This document shows, in pieces, positions 34,843 to 43,894 of a DNA stretch of 64,000 nucleotides (position 1 is the stretch's first letter; each line of letters begins with the position of its first letter). Below the pieces are notes generated by a model that searched no databases, was not told where the DNA came from, and worked only from the letters and a program-made list of their open reading frames with translations. The stretch is from NCBI RefSeq assembly GCF_900095795.1, contig NZ_LT608328.1:2101001-2165000 (forward strand), read 5' to 3'. The translations under genes and the position numbers were made by a program. This DNA comes from Petrimonas mucosa. GTDB taxonomy: Bacteria > Bacteroidota > Bacteroidia > Bacteroidales > Dysgonomonadaceae.

Positions 34843-35865
34843 TTATTTAACAACGGTTCTCAAGTAGGAAATAAAGCCCGCAATATCTTCCTCCGTGGTA
34901 TCCCACGAACAGACGAGGCGTCTTTCGTTCCGTTCTCCATCCCAGTCGTAAAAGAAATAACGCTCACGAAGCAACGTTGTTTCTTCTTCCATAAGCGTGA
35001 AAAAAACGGCATTCGATTGAACGTCCTGTGTCAGTTCAACTCCGGCCTTTCGCATCCCGGCCGCCAGTTTTTGTGCCGCAGCATTCGATTTTGTCGCGTT
35101 CTCCAGCCAGATTCCCTCCCGGATGTACGGGATGAACTGCGCCGCAAGATAGCGCATCTTGGAGTAAAGTTGTGTAGTCTGCTTGCGGTAGTAACGGATA
35201 TTTTCGGCCAGCTCCTTGCGTAAAGGGACCAGCACTTCGCCTATCATCAACCCGTTTTTCGTACCTCCAAATGTAAAGATATCGACTCCACAGTCGACCG
35301 TCATCTCTTTGACCGTGACATTCAGAAACGCAGCGGCATTGGCCATGCGTGTCCCGTCGACAAATAGGTACATGCCGTGTTCGTGAGCCAGATCGGCCAA
35401 CGCTCTTATCTCCTGTGGGGTATATGCCGTTCCCATCTCGGTGGTCTGTGAAATGGCGATCACCTTCGGCTGGGAATGGTGCTCGACACCGAAACCGTGC
35501 AGCAGTGGCCGCACCGCTTCAGGGGTAAGCTTCCCGTCAGCCACAACAATCTCCTTCAACGCGCATCCGGTCAACTTGACAGGAGCGCCACACTCATCCA
35601 CCGCAATATGTGCGGTTGCAGCGCAGATGACATGGTGGAACGGCAATGTGCATGCCTGTAACGCAATCACATTTGCACCCGTTCCGTTAAAGACGAAAAA
35701 GGGGTCGATATCCTCTCTACCCACAAGTTCCCGTACGGCATCCTCTGCCTCACGGGTCCATGCATCGTCGCCATAACCCACTGCATGACCGCTGTTGGCG
35801 CCCACTATTGCCTCCATCACGCGGGGATGCACGCCTGAATTGTTGTCACTTCCAAAACTTCGCAT
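34843..35865 (-). CDS. Threonine aldolase family, PLP-dependent
   Basis: A 340-residue fold-type I PLP enzyme of the beta-eliminating lyase/threonine aldolase family, which splits threonine or allo-threonine to glycine and acetaldehyde. Recognisable blocks are MRSFGSDNNSGVHP at the start, GTGANVIAL in the cofactor phosphate region, VDGTRMANAA with the ring-binding Asp, and TFGGTKNGLM with the Schiff-base lysine. ATG 35865 is chosen because it matches the family start; the frame is open 33 nt further. Confidence 0.92.
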   Translation of the reverse strand: MRSFGSDNNSGVHPRVMEAIVGANSGHAVGYGDDAWTREAEDAVRELVGREDIDPFFVFNGTGANVIALQACTLPFHHVICAATAHIAVDECGAPVKLTGCALKEIVVADGKLTPEAVRPLLHGFGVEHHSQPKVIAISQTTEMGTAYTPQEIRALADLAHEHGMYLFVDGTRMANAAAFLNVTVKEMTVDCGVDIFTFGGTKNGLMIGEVLVPLRKELAENIRYYRKQTTQLYSKMRYLAAQFIPYIREGIWLENATKSNAAAQKLAAGMRKAGVELTQDVQSNAVFFTLMEEETTLLRERYFFYDWDGERNERRLVCSWDTTEEDIAGFISYLRTVVK

Positions 35866-35947
35866 ATTGTTCCTGAATATTGAGATGCAAATGTACAAAA
35901 CATTGCAAAGTTAACCCCTGTTTATTTGTCCCATTATTGGCTTTCAT

Positions 35948-37312
35948 CTACTTTTTTACCGGTACCGGCATCTTTTCCGTATCCGTTTTTGCAGAACACA
36001 TCCGTAAGGGATTGGATACATCCTCAAAAATTTCCAGACCGAAATAGGGGACAGCCGCCGTTACGTGATCGAAAATATCCGACATGATGTTCTCATATTC
36101 CGTCCAGCTGGTAGTCGCCGTAAAAAGATAAAGTTCCAGCGGCAGTCCCTGGGCGGTAGGAGCCAGCTGGCGTACCAAAAGCAAGAGTTCCTGATGTACC
36201 TGGGGATGGTTTTTCAGATACAACTCCACGTATTTTCTAAAAAGGCCCATGTTGGTAAAATTCCGACCGTTCAGGGGAAGGCTTCTGTCAGCACCCGTTG
36301 CGTCGTTGAACGAATCGATAATTTGTTTTCGCTCATCGATATAGCCTGAAAGAAGTTGTATTTTTCTGAAATGCTCCAGCTCCTCCTCGTTTACATAATG
36401 GATGGTGGATTGTTTTATGTTTATGGCTCTCTTGATACGCCGGCCACCCGCTTCAGTCATCCCGCGCCAGTTTTGAAATGCCTCCGTAACTAGAGAGTAT
36501 GGAGGAATAGTGGTGATGGTTTTATCGAAGTTCAGGATCTTAACGGTTGTAAGGTTTATTTTGATCACGTCGCCGTCCACACCGTACTTGGGCATGGTTA
36601 TCCAGTCACCGATGCGGACCATGTCGTTGGAAGACACCTGGATACTCGCCACAAGGCCCAGAATGGTATCCTTAAAAATCAACAGTAATATGGCTGATGC
36701 CGCACCCAGGCCAGCCAGGATAGTGGTTGGGGTTTTTCCGATAAAAAGAGATATAATGACGATGGCGCCAATGGCGTAGACAAATATCCGGATGAGTTGT
36801 CCGAAACTTTCCACCGGTTTATCCTTAAAGTTGTCTTTTGTTTTAAGGGTGTCTGTGAACGCATTAATAACCGACACGCTCAACCACATGAAATAAAAGA
36901 CAAAAAACAGGTCGAACACTTTGAGCGAAAGCCTCATCGCAACAGGAAAATCGTTAAAGATAATTGGAATAGCTCCTTTGATTATGCTGATGGGGATGAT
37001 CATCGCCAAGTACTTCGGGAACTTGTTGTTTATCAAGTGGCGGCTGATGGTCAGACGGTTTATTTTTACGGCTTTGTTGAGAATAACCGTAATAAGCTTG
37101 CGCAACATCGTTTGCATCACATACACGAGTACAACGAGAATGACAGACAGGAAGATAGAGTTGATAACCCCAATGTAGGTGTCCGGGACGCCTGTACCGT
37201 GAAGAAAATCCTTCGACCAACCGCTGATCAGGTTCGTTACTTGCTGCGAAAAACTCTCTACCCTGTCACTGGCTACGTTGTCTTTCAATTGTTCCATTTC
37301 GTCTTGTATCAT
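35948..37312 (-). CDS. MscS-family mechanosensitive channel (YbdG-like)
   Basis: A 454-residue protein with about five N-terminal helices, an MscS pore helix and the beta domain. The pore segment LAGLGAASAILLLIFKDTILGLVAS and the SNDMVRIGDWITMP start of the beta domain are clear. Length and the extended C-terminal region resemble YbdG, the miniconductance channel, which responds to mild osmotic shock. Transcribed alone from a likely promoter at 37345. Confidence 0.9.
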   Translation of the reverse strand: MIQDEMEQLKDNVASDRVESFSQQVTNLISGWSKDFLHGTGVPDTYIGVINSIFLSVILVVLVYVMQTMLRKLITVILNKAVKINRLTISRHLINNKFPKYLAMIIPISIIKGAIPIIFNDFPVAMRLSLKVFDLFFVFYFMWLSVSVINAFTDTLKTKDNFKDKPVESFGQLIRIFVYAIGAIVIISLFIGKTPTTILAGLGAASAILLLIFKDTILGLVASIQVSSNDMVRIGDWITMPKYGVDGDVIKINLTTVKILNFDKTITTIPPYSLVTEAFQNWRGMTEAGGRRIKRAINIKQSTIHYVNEEELEHFRKIQLLSGYIDERKQIIDSFNDATGADRSLPLNGRNFTNMGLFRKYVELYLKNHPQVHQELLLLVRQLAPTAQGLPLELYLFTATTSWTEYENIMSDIFDHVTAAVPYFGLEIFEDVSNPLRMCSAKTDTEKMPVPVKK

Positions 37313-37344
37313 AACGCTCTTTTAGTCTTTCCGTTTCTGAAATA

Positions 37345-37352
37345 CAAAGGTA
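37345..37352 (-). promoter_or_regulatory. -7 element for the MscS gene
   Basis: Minus-strand TACCTTTG, 33 nt before the ATG, with TTG 17 bp further upstream. Confidence 0.45.
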
Positions 37353-37439
37353 AACATTATTGGTATAGACAACCCTTTAAAACTCTAAATGAAGCTTAAA
37401 TACCTATGAAAAAGAGGCTGTATTTAGCGAAATATGACG

Positions 37440-37447
37440 TATATTTG
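37440..37447 (+). promoter_or_regulatory. -7 element for the carboxynorspermidine dehydrogenase operon
   Basis: TATATTTG matches TAnnTTTG about 85 nt before the ATG at 37532. No -33 TTTG at the normal spacing. Confidence 0.4.
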
Positions 37448-37531
37448 TGTCGTCGTTAGCGGAGAAGAGGCGCCAGGTTACATAGCACCGGCATTTTCAG
37501 ATCCGACGAAACTAATCTAAAAAAAGTAAAA

Positions 37532-38734
37532 ATGGGAAAAGTATTGATTATCGGTGCAGGCGGCGTAGGCACTGTTGTTGCAAACAAGGTAGCCCAGAAC
37601 AGCCGGATTTTCACGGATATTATGCTGGCAAGCCGCACAAAGAGCAAGTGTGATGCCATTGCTGAAGATGTTAAACGGAGGACGGGCGTTACGATCAGGA
37701 CAGCTCAGGTGGATGCCGACAACGTGCCGGAACTGACAGCACTCTTCAACATGTTCAAGCCGGAACTGGTTATAAACGTAGCGCTGCCCTACCAGGACCT
37801 GACCATCATGGACGCCTGCCTGGCATGCGGCGTCAACTATCTGGACACGGCCAACTATGAACCCAAGGATGAAGCCAAGTTCGAATATAAATGGCAGTGG
37901 GCCTATCAGGAGAGATTCCGCGAAGCTGGGCTGACAGCCATTCTCGGTTGCGGATTTGATCCGGGCGTAACCAGCATTTTTACTGCATACGCCGCCAAGC
38001 ATCACTTCGACGAGATCCACTACCTCGATATAGTGGACTGCAACGCGGGCGACCATGGCAAAGCTTTCGCCACCAACTTCAACCCCGAAATAAACATCCG
38101 TGAGGTGACCCAGAAAGGGAAATACTGGGAAAACGGTCAATGGGTTGAAACCGAGCCGCACGAAATCCACAAGCCGCTCACCTACCCCAATATCGGGCCC
38201 AAGGAGTCCTACCTCATCTATCACGAGGAGCTGGAATCGCTTGTCAAGAACTTCCCCACCCTCAAACGTGCCCGTTTCTGGATGACCTTCGGCCAGGAGT
38301 ACCTGACCCACCTGCGTGTAATCCAGAATATCGGGATGGCACGTATCGACGAAGTGGAGTATAACGGACAGAAGATCGTGCCGATCCAGTTTCTCAAGGC
38401 GGTCCTCCCCGATCCGGGTGAACTGGGAGAGAACTATACCGGCGAGACATCCATCGGCTGCCGCATCCGCGGAATCAAGGATGGCAAGGAGCGGACCTAC
38501 TACATCTACAACAACTGCAGCCACCAGGCCGCCTATGAAGAGACAGGCGCCCAGGGTGTAAGCTACACCACAGGTGTTCCGGCAACCATCGGTGCAATGA
38601 TGTTCATGCAGGGAATCTGGAAAAAGCCAGGCGTCTTCAACGTGGAGGAGTTTGATCCCGATCCGTTCATGGAACAGCTCAACAAGCAGGGATTGCCCTG
38701 GCATGAACTGTTCGACGTGGATCTGGAATTATGA
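37532..38734 (+). CDS. Carboxynorspermidine dehydrogenase (saccharopine dehydrogenase family)
   Basis: A 400-residue NAD(P)-dependent enzyme. The Rossmann motif GAGGVGTVVANK is at the start, and GCGFDPGVTSIF and the EFDPDPFMEQLN end match the carboxynorspermidine/carboxyspermidine dehydrogenase branch rather than lysine biosynthesis. It condenses aspartate semialdehyde with a diamine in the alternative spermidine route used by many Bacteroidetes. The partner decarboxylase (nspC) is not in the window. pyrB follows after 17 nt. Confidence 0.9.
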   Translation: MGKVLIIGAGGVGTVVANKVAQNSRIFTDIMLASRTKSKCDAIAEDVKRRTGVTIRTAQVDADNVPELTALFNMFKPELVINVALPYQDLTIMDACLACGVNYLDTANYEPKDEAKFEYKWQWAYQERFREAGLTAILGCGFDPGVTSIFTAYAAKHHFDEIHYLDIVDCNAGDHGKAFATNFNPEINIREVTQKGKYWENGQWVETEPHEIHKPLTYPNIGPKESYLIYHEELESLVKNFPTLKRARFWMTFGQEYLTHLRVIQNIGMARIDEVEYNGQKIVPIQFLKAVLPDPGELGENYTGETSIGCRIRGIKDGKERTYYIYNNCSHQAAYEETGAQGVSYTTGVPATIGAMMFMQGIWKKPGVFNVEEFDPDPFMEQLNKQGLPWHELFDVDLEL

Positions 38735-38751
38735 TATAAATCCGCACGCTT

Positions 38752-39669
38752 ATGAAAACCAAGAGTTTAGTCTCCATCAGCGACTACAGCAAGGAGGATA
38801 TTCTGAGAATACTGAAAGCAGCTGCAACGTTCAAGGCAAGACCCAACCGCGATCTATTAAAAGGGAGGGTGTGCGCCACGCTATTCTTCGAACCTTCCAC
38901 TCGTACACGTTTAAGTTTCGAGACGGCTGTAAACCGCCTCAGGGGAAGGATTGTCGGGTTTTCAGATGCGTCCACCAGCAGCTCAACCAAAGGGGAGTCG
39001 CTGAAAGATACCATCATGATGGTGGGCAACTATGCCGATCTTATCATCATGCGGCACCACCTGGAGGGGTCGGCCCGCTATGCGTCGGAAGTATCACCGG
39101 TGCCGATCATCAATGCCGGCGACGGCTCCAACCAGCACCCTACGCAGACCATGCTCGACCTCTTCACCATCTACGAGACGCAAGGGAGAATGGAAAACCT
39201 CACCGTCACTATAGTAGGCGACCTGAAATATGGTCGTGCCGTTCACTCGCTGATCCAGGGGCTGTCGCACTTCAACCCCTCGTTCAATTTTGTGGCGCCA
39301 GACGAGTTGAAGATTCCGGATAAATATAAAACCTTCTGCGACAAGCTGAAGATCCCCTACAGGGAGTTCACCGAATTTTCGCCAGAAGCGGTCAATTCTG
39401 CCGATATCCTCTACATGACCAGGGTGCAACGTGAGCGGTTTACCGACCTGATGGAGTACGAGAAGGTAAAAAACATCTACGTTCTGCACAATGAGATGCT
39501 GAACGGATCAAAGGAGAACCTGAAGGTGCTCCATCCACTTCCCCGTGTGAAAGAGATCAGCCAGGACGTTGACGACAATCCCAAGGCATACTATTTTCAG
39601 CAGGCCGAAAATGGTGTCTATACACGTCAGGCGATCATCTGCGACTTACTGGACATTCCAATGGAGTGA
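38752..39669 (+). CDS. pyrB: Aspartate carbamoyltransferase, catalytic chain
   Basis: This enzyme forms carbamoyl aspartate, the committed step of pyrimidine synthesis. The 305-residue length and the carbamoyl-phosphate motif STRTRLSFE (near 50), with [10 protein letters not shown] (80s loop), MRHHLEG and HPLPRVKE, are complete. The regulatory chain gene pyrI follows after 31 nt, indicating the E. coli-type c6r6 holoenzyme with allosteric control. Confidence 0.98.
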   Translation: MKTKSLVSISDYSKEDILRILKAAATFKARPNRDLLKGRVCATLFFEPSTRTRLSFETAVNRLRGRIVGFSDASTSSSTKGESLKDTIMMVGNYADLIIMRHHLEGSARYASEVSPVPIINAGDGSNQHPTQTMLDLFTIYETQGRMENLTVTIVGDLKYGRAVHSLIQGLSHFNPSFNFVAPDELKIPDKYKTFCDKLKIPYREFTEFSPEAVNSADILYMTRVQRERFTDLMEYEKVKNIYVLHNEMLNGSKENLKVLHPLPRVKEISQDVDDNPKAYYFQQAENGVYTRQAIICDLLDIPME

Positions 39670-39700
39670 GTGTTACCCGAAGTATAAACAGGTTAAGAAG

Positions 39701-40153
39701 ATGGGAAAAGAATTACAAGTAGCAGCGCTAAAAAACGGAACGGCAATCGACCATATCCCCACCGAAGAGCTGTTCAAGGTGGTGACCCTGCTCCAGCTGC
39801 AAAAGCTGGGGAACCGGATCACCATCGGCAACAACTTGAAAAGCAACAAGATGGGAGTCAAGGGAATCATCAAGGTTTCCGATAAGTTTTTCAGGGAGGA
39901 TGAGATAAACCGCATCGCACTGATTGCACCGAACGTCAATCTGAACATTATCCGGGATTATGAAGTTATCGAGAAGAAGAAGGTGACTCTTCCCGACGAG
40001 ATCATCGAGATTGTAAGATGCAACAATCCGAAATGCATCACAAACAACGAACCGATGAAAACCCGTTTCGAAGTGGTGGACAAGGAGCGTGTGGTGCTGC
40101 AGTGCCACTACTGCGAGCTGAAGATCACGAAAGAGGAGATCGAACTGAAGTAA
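39701..40153 (+). CDS. pyrI: Aspartate carbamoyltransferase, regulatory chain
   Basis: A 150-residue regulatory subunit that binds nucleotides and bridges catalytic trimers. The N-terminal allosteric domain contains [16 protein letters not shown] and [10 protein letters not shown]. The C-terminal zinc domain has four cysteines in CNNPKC and CHYC. The reading frame is open further upstream, inside pyrB, but ATG 39701 gives the normal start and length. Confidence 0.97.
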   Translation: MGKELQVAALKNGTAIDHIPTEELFKVVTLLQLQKLGNRITIGNNLKSNKMGVKGIIKVSDKFFREDEINRIALIAPNVNLNIIRDYEVIEKKKVTLPDEIIEIVRCNNPKCITNNEPMKTRFEVVDKERVVLQCHYCELKITKEEIELK

Positions 40154-40180
40154 CTCAATCCTTCGCAAGAGGCAAGTAGA

Positions 40181-40744
40181 ATGAAACATAACTGGAAACC
40201 GGGAACGCTGATCTATCCCCTTCCCGCAGCGATGATATCCTGCGGCAGCCATCCCGAAGAGTACAATATAATCACAGTTAGCTGGCTCGGTACACTTTGT
40301 ACCAATCCGCCAATCTGTTACATCTCTGTCCGGCCCGAACGGCACTCCTACGAAATCATCAGACGGAACATGGAGTTTGTGATCAACCTCACCACCGAAG
40401 CGCTTGCCCGTGCCACCGACTGGTGCGGAGTACGCTCGGGAAAGGATTACAACAAGTTCCAGGAGATGGGATTGACGCCAGGCAAAGCTGTGGCGGTAAG
40501 TGCCCCCATCATCGATGAGTCTCCGCTCTCCATCGAGTGCCGCGTAAAGGAGATCATCGCACTCGGTTCGCACGACATGTTTATTGCCGATGTAGTCAAC
40601 GTACAGGCTGACGACAGATACTTTGATGCCGAAACCGGAAAATTCGACATGGAAAAGGCGAGACTCCTGGCCTACTCGCACGGCAACTATTACGGCTTGG
40701 GCGAGCATATCGGAAAATTCGGATGGAGTGTAAGAAAAAAATAG
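40181..40744 (+). CDS. Flavin reductase family protein
   Basis: A 187-residue FMN-binding split-barrel protein of the flavin reductase/NtaB family. The SWLGTLCTNPPICYISVRP segment matches the flavin-binding strand pattern, and the middle SPLSIECRVKEI segment is typical. Substrate and partner are unknown. It sits 27 nt after pyrI and 26 nt before metA, so it is probably in the same transcript. Confidence 0.88.
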   Translation: MKHNWKPGTLIYPLPAAMISCGSHPEEYNIITVSWLGTLCTNPPICYISVRPERHSYEIIRRNMEFVINLTTEALARATDWCGVRSGKDYNKFQEMGLTPGKAVAVSAPIIDESPLSIECRVKEIIALGSHDMFIADVVNVQADDRYFDAETGKFDMEKARLLAYSHGNYYGLGEHIGKFGWSVRKK

Positions 40745-40770
40745 CAAAACGATAAGAGCAGATAAGTTAT

Positions 40771-41709
40771 ATGCCCGTAAATTTACCAGATAATCTCCCT
40801 GCAATTGAGATCCTGCGGAAAGAGCATATTTTTGTGATGAGCGACCTGCGTGCCTCCACACAGGATATCCGACCGTTGAGGATACTGATCCTCAACCTCA
40901 TGCCGCTCAAGATAACCACCGAGACCGATCTGGTCAGACTCCTGTCCAATTCACCGTTGCAGATCGAGATAGAGTTCCTGGGATTGAAGTCCCACACCCC
41001 CAAGAACACCCCCATCGAACACCTGAAAACATTCTACAAGACGTTTGAGGAGGTGGAGGAGTGTTTTTACGACGGTTTTATCGTTACCGGGGCTCCGGTG
41101 GAGCTGTTGCCGTTTGAAGAGGTCCGTTACTGGAAAGAGCTGACCGGGATTTTCGATTGGGCACGCAAGCATGTCACCTCCACCTTCTACATCTGCTGGG
41201 CCGGCCAGGCAGCCATGCACCATTTCTACGGCATCCAGAAGTATCCGCTGGAGAAAAAGATGTTTGGCGTATTTTCACACACCGTAAACGACAAGTCGTT
41301 TCCGCTTTTCCGTGGGTTCGACGACCAGTTTTATGCTCCACACAGCCGCCACACAACGGTTTCTGCCGAAGAGATATCCCGGCAACCGGAGTTGACCATC
41401 CTCTCCCAGTCGGAAGAGGCTGGAGTCTACATTGTAGCTTCACGCGGCGGCCGCGAGTTCTATGTTACCGGCCACTCCGAATACTCCCCGCTCACGCTTC
41501 ATAACGAATATCTCCGCGACAAGCAGAAGGGACTTGAATCGGTGGAACTTCCCAAGAACTACTATCAAGACAACGACCCGGAGAAAGAGCCGGTAGTCCG
41601 CTGGAGAAGCCACGCAAATCTTTTGTTTATAAATTGGCTGAACTACTTTGTATATCAGGAAACTCCGTTCGAACTTGAAAAGATAAGCGAGCTGGGTGAG
41701 CTATCCTAG
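40771..41709 (+). CDS. metA: Homoserine O-acetyltransferase (MetA family)
   Basis: MetA acylates homoserine at the start of methionine synthesis. The 312-residue protein has the catalytic set Cys 142 (YICWAGQ), His 235 and Glu 237 (GHSEY), numbered as in E. coli. Residue 111 is glutamate (GAPVELLPF), whereas E. coli has glycine; published work on MetA showed that Glu at 111 gives acetyl-CoA specificity. The product is therefore predicted to be an acetyltransferase despite the common name homoserine O-succinyltransferase. Confidence 0.95.
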   Translation: MPVNLPDNLPAIEILRKEHIFVMSDLRASTQDIRPLRILILNLMPLKITTETDLVRLLSNSPLQIEIEFLGLKSHTPKNTPIEHLKTFYKTFEEVEECFYDGFIVTGAPVELLPFEEVRYWKELTGIFDWARKHVTSTFYICWAGQAAMHHFYGIQKYPLEKKMFGVFSHTVNDKSFPLFRGFDDQFYAPHSRHTTVSAEEISRQPELTILSQSEEAGVYIVASRGGREFYVTGHSEYSPLTLHNEYLRDKQKGLESVELPKNYYQDNDPEKEPVVRWRSHANLLFINWLNYFVYQETPFELEKISELGELS

Positions 41710-41719
41710 TTCCATCCGG

Positions 41720-43576
41720 ATGCAGGGAATGATGAGACCACGTGCCATAGAGTTGCTGGCTCCGGCCAAGAATAAGGAGATTGGGAAGGAGGCCATTCTG
41801 CATGGTGCCGATGCGGTCTATATCGGCGTTGCCGGTTTCAGTGCACGGATGGCGGCAGGAAACAGCGTCGGGGAGATTGCCGAGCTGGTGGAGTTTGCCC
41901 ACGGTTACAATGCCCGCGTATATGCTGCACTGAACACCATCATTTACGAACATGAGCTCCCGCAGGTGGAGAGAGTGATCCGGGAACTCTATCGCATCAA
42001 TACCGATGCCCTGATCATACAGGACATGGGTATCCTGCAGCTCGACCTGCCCCCAATTCCACTCCACGCCAGTACCCAGACCGACAACCGTACGGTTGAG
42101 AAGGTGAAGTTTCTGGAGAAGGCCGGATTCACGCAGGTGGTACTTGCCCGGGAGCTATCACTGGCGGAGATTGCCACGATCTCGGCAGAAACCGAAGTGG
42201 TGCTCGAGGCGTTTGTACACGGTGCGTTATGTGTCTCCTACAGCGGTCAATGCTACATCAGCCACGCCATTACTGGCCGTAGTGCAAACCGGGGGGAGTG
42301 TGCCCAGATCTGCCGTCTCCCTTTCGATCTGCAGGATGCCGACGGACGCATCATCCAGAAAAATAGACACCTGCTCTCCCTGAAAGATCTTAATCGTTAC
42401 GACAACCTGGAACAGTTGCTGGATGCCGGAGTTTCGTCGCTCAAAATTGAGGGAAGACTGAAGGATGTTGTCTATGTCAAGAATGTGGTGGCTGCCTACC
42501 GACAGCGACTCGACACCATCTTCAGCAGGCGGCCGGAATATGTACGGGCCTCATCGGGCAGCAGCGAGATCCGCTTCACGCCCAATCTGTCGAAAAGTTT
42601 CAACCGGGGTTTCACCTCCTATTTTCTCAACGGCAGGCAGCGCGACATCGGTTCGCCCGACTCCCCAAAATCGATCGGTGAGTTTTTAGGAGAGGTGGAG
42701 TCTCATAACCGGAACTGTTTCTCATTGAAGAGAGCACCCCTGATCCATAACGGCGACGGATTGTGCTATCTGGACAAAAATGGCCTGAACGGCTTTCGTG
42801 TAAACCGATCGGAAGGCAGGAGAATATTTCCGGCCGTGATGCCGGAACTCTCCATCGGCACAAAAATATACCGGAACTACGATCACCAATTCGAAAGCCT
42901 CTTAAGCCAGAAAACGGCCACCAGGAAGATCGGGGCAGAGATTATTCTCCGGGAGATCTCGTTCGGATTTGCATTGCAAATCTCGGATGAGGAGCACTGT
43001 TCCTATACATGTTCGGTGCCATTTGAAAAAGTGGCCGCAACGAAACCGCAACAGGAGAACATCCGCATCCAGCTCTCCAAAACCGGAGAGACCCTGTTCG
43101 CCATCAAAAACGTGAAGATCCAATTTTCGGAAGAGTGGTTCATCCCCTCGTCGTTGCTGGGAGAATGGCGAAAGAGACTGGTTGCAGGATTGCTGTCGGC
43201 CAGGAAGATCAACTACAGGCAGCGGCTCAGTCCCCTCCGACCAACTACAGAGCCCTTTCCTGAAAAAAGCGTGACATACCTGGGCAACGTCTCCAACTCA
43301 AAGAGCCGCTCTTTTTACATACAACACCGGAGTGATGTTTTTCAGCCCGCCTTTGAACAAGTTCAGCAGAAAAACGTTCCACTCATGTTCACCAGACATT
43401 GCATCAAGTACGCGATGGGCTGGTGTCCTCGCGAAACAAAAGAGAGGTCAGGTTTCCGCGAGCCCTACTACCTGGTAACCCGGCAGAACCGGCTGAAACT
43501 TACGTTCGATTGCCGAAAATGCGAGATGCTGGTTTCGCTTGAAGATCGGCAGGTAGCAACCACAACAAACCCATAA
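41720..43576 (+). CDS. U32 family peptidase / RlhA-like protein
   Basis: A 618-residue U32 protein. The N-terminal half has the family block IELLAPAKNKEIGKEAI and the cysteine-rich SGQCYISHAITGRSANRGEC, followed by CRLPFDL; the cysteines probably hold an iron-sulfur cluster. Related proteins are collagenase-like peptidases and RlhA, which hydroxylates 23S rRNA. The C-terminal part adds CPRE and CRKC cysteines. ATG 41720 starts after the metA stop; a GTG at 41696 would overlap metA. Confidence 0.88.
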   Translation: MQGMMRPRAIELLAPAKNKEIGKEAILHGADAVYIGVAGFSARMAAGNSVGEIAELVEFAHGYNARVYAALNTIIYEHELPQVERVIRELYRINTDALIIQDMGILQLDLPPIPLHASTQTDNRTVEKVKFLEKAGFTQVVLARELSLAEIATISAETEVVLEAFVHGALCVSYSGQCYISHAITGRSANRGECAQICRLPFDLQDADGRIIQKNRHLLSLKDLNRYDNLEQLLDAGVSSLKIEGRLKDVVYVKNVVAAYRQRLDTIFSRRPEYVRASSGSSEIRFTPNLSKSFNRGFTSYFLNGRQRDIGSPDSPKSIGEFLGEVESHNRNCFSLKRAPLIHNGDGLCYLDKNGLNGFRVNRSEGRRIFPAVMPELSIGTKIYRNYDHQFESLLSQKTATRKIGAEIILREISFGFALQISDEEHCSYTCSVPFEKVAATKPQQENIRIQLSKTGETLFAIKNVKIQFSEEWFIPSSLLGEWRKRLVAGLLSARKINYRQRLSPLRPTTEPFPEKSVTYLGNVSNSKSRSFYIQHRSDVFQPAFEQVQQKNVPLMFTRHCIKYAMGWCPRETKERSGFREPYYLVTRQNRLKLTFDCRKCEMLVSLEDRQVATTTNP

Positions 43577-43584
43577 CAAGAGAT

Positions 43585-43887
43585 ATGTCACAAACTGTAC
43601 AATCACTCTCCCCCGCGGCGTTCAAAGCGGTCATTGCAGACAAGAGCGTTCAGCTGGTTGATGTCCGCACCGCCCAGGAATATGCCCAGGGTACCATTGA
43701 GCATGCCCTGCTGATGGATGTATCCTCAGTAGATTTTGAACAGGAGATCGAAAAACTGGACAGCAGCTCTCCCGTTGCGGTTTTCTGCCATAGCGGTGTA
43801 CGTAGCCTCTATGCCGCCACGGTACTGGCGGAGAGAGGATTTCCCGCCATCTACAACCTGACAGGCGGGATCATCAACTGGCAATAG
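43585..43887 (+). CDS. Single-domain rhodanese-like protein
   Basis: A 100-residue rhodanese domain with the active-site loop CHSGVRS and the start VQLVDVRTAQEY. Such proteins transfer sulfur as a cysteine persulfide. It has no signal peptide. It follows the U32 gene after 8 nt and ends the plus-strand run, converging with the lipoamide dehydrogenase gene 7 nt away. Confidence 0.93.
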   Translation: MSQTVQSLSPAAFKAVIADKSVQLVDVRTAQEYAQGTIEHALLMDVSSVDFEQEIEKLDSSSPVAVFCHSGVRSLYAATVLAERGFPAIYNLTGGIINWQ

Positions 43888-43894
43888 CTCTCTC

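Noticed and set aside
35888-35913. Two minus-strand TAnnTTTG matches upstream of threonine aldolase
   Set aside because: Neither has a TTTG at about 19 bp and they lie in an AT-rich stretch, so no promoter was called.
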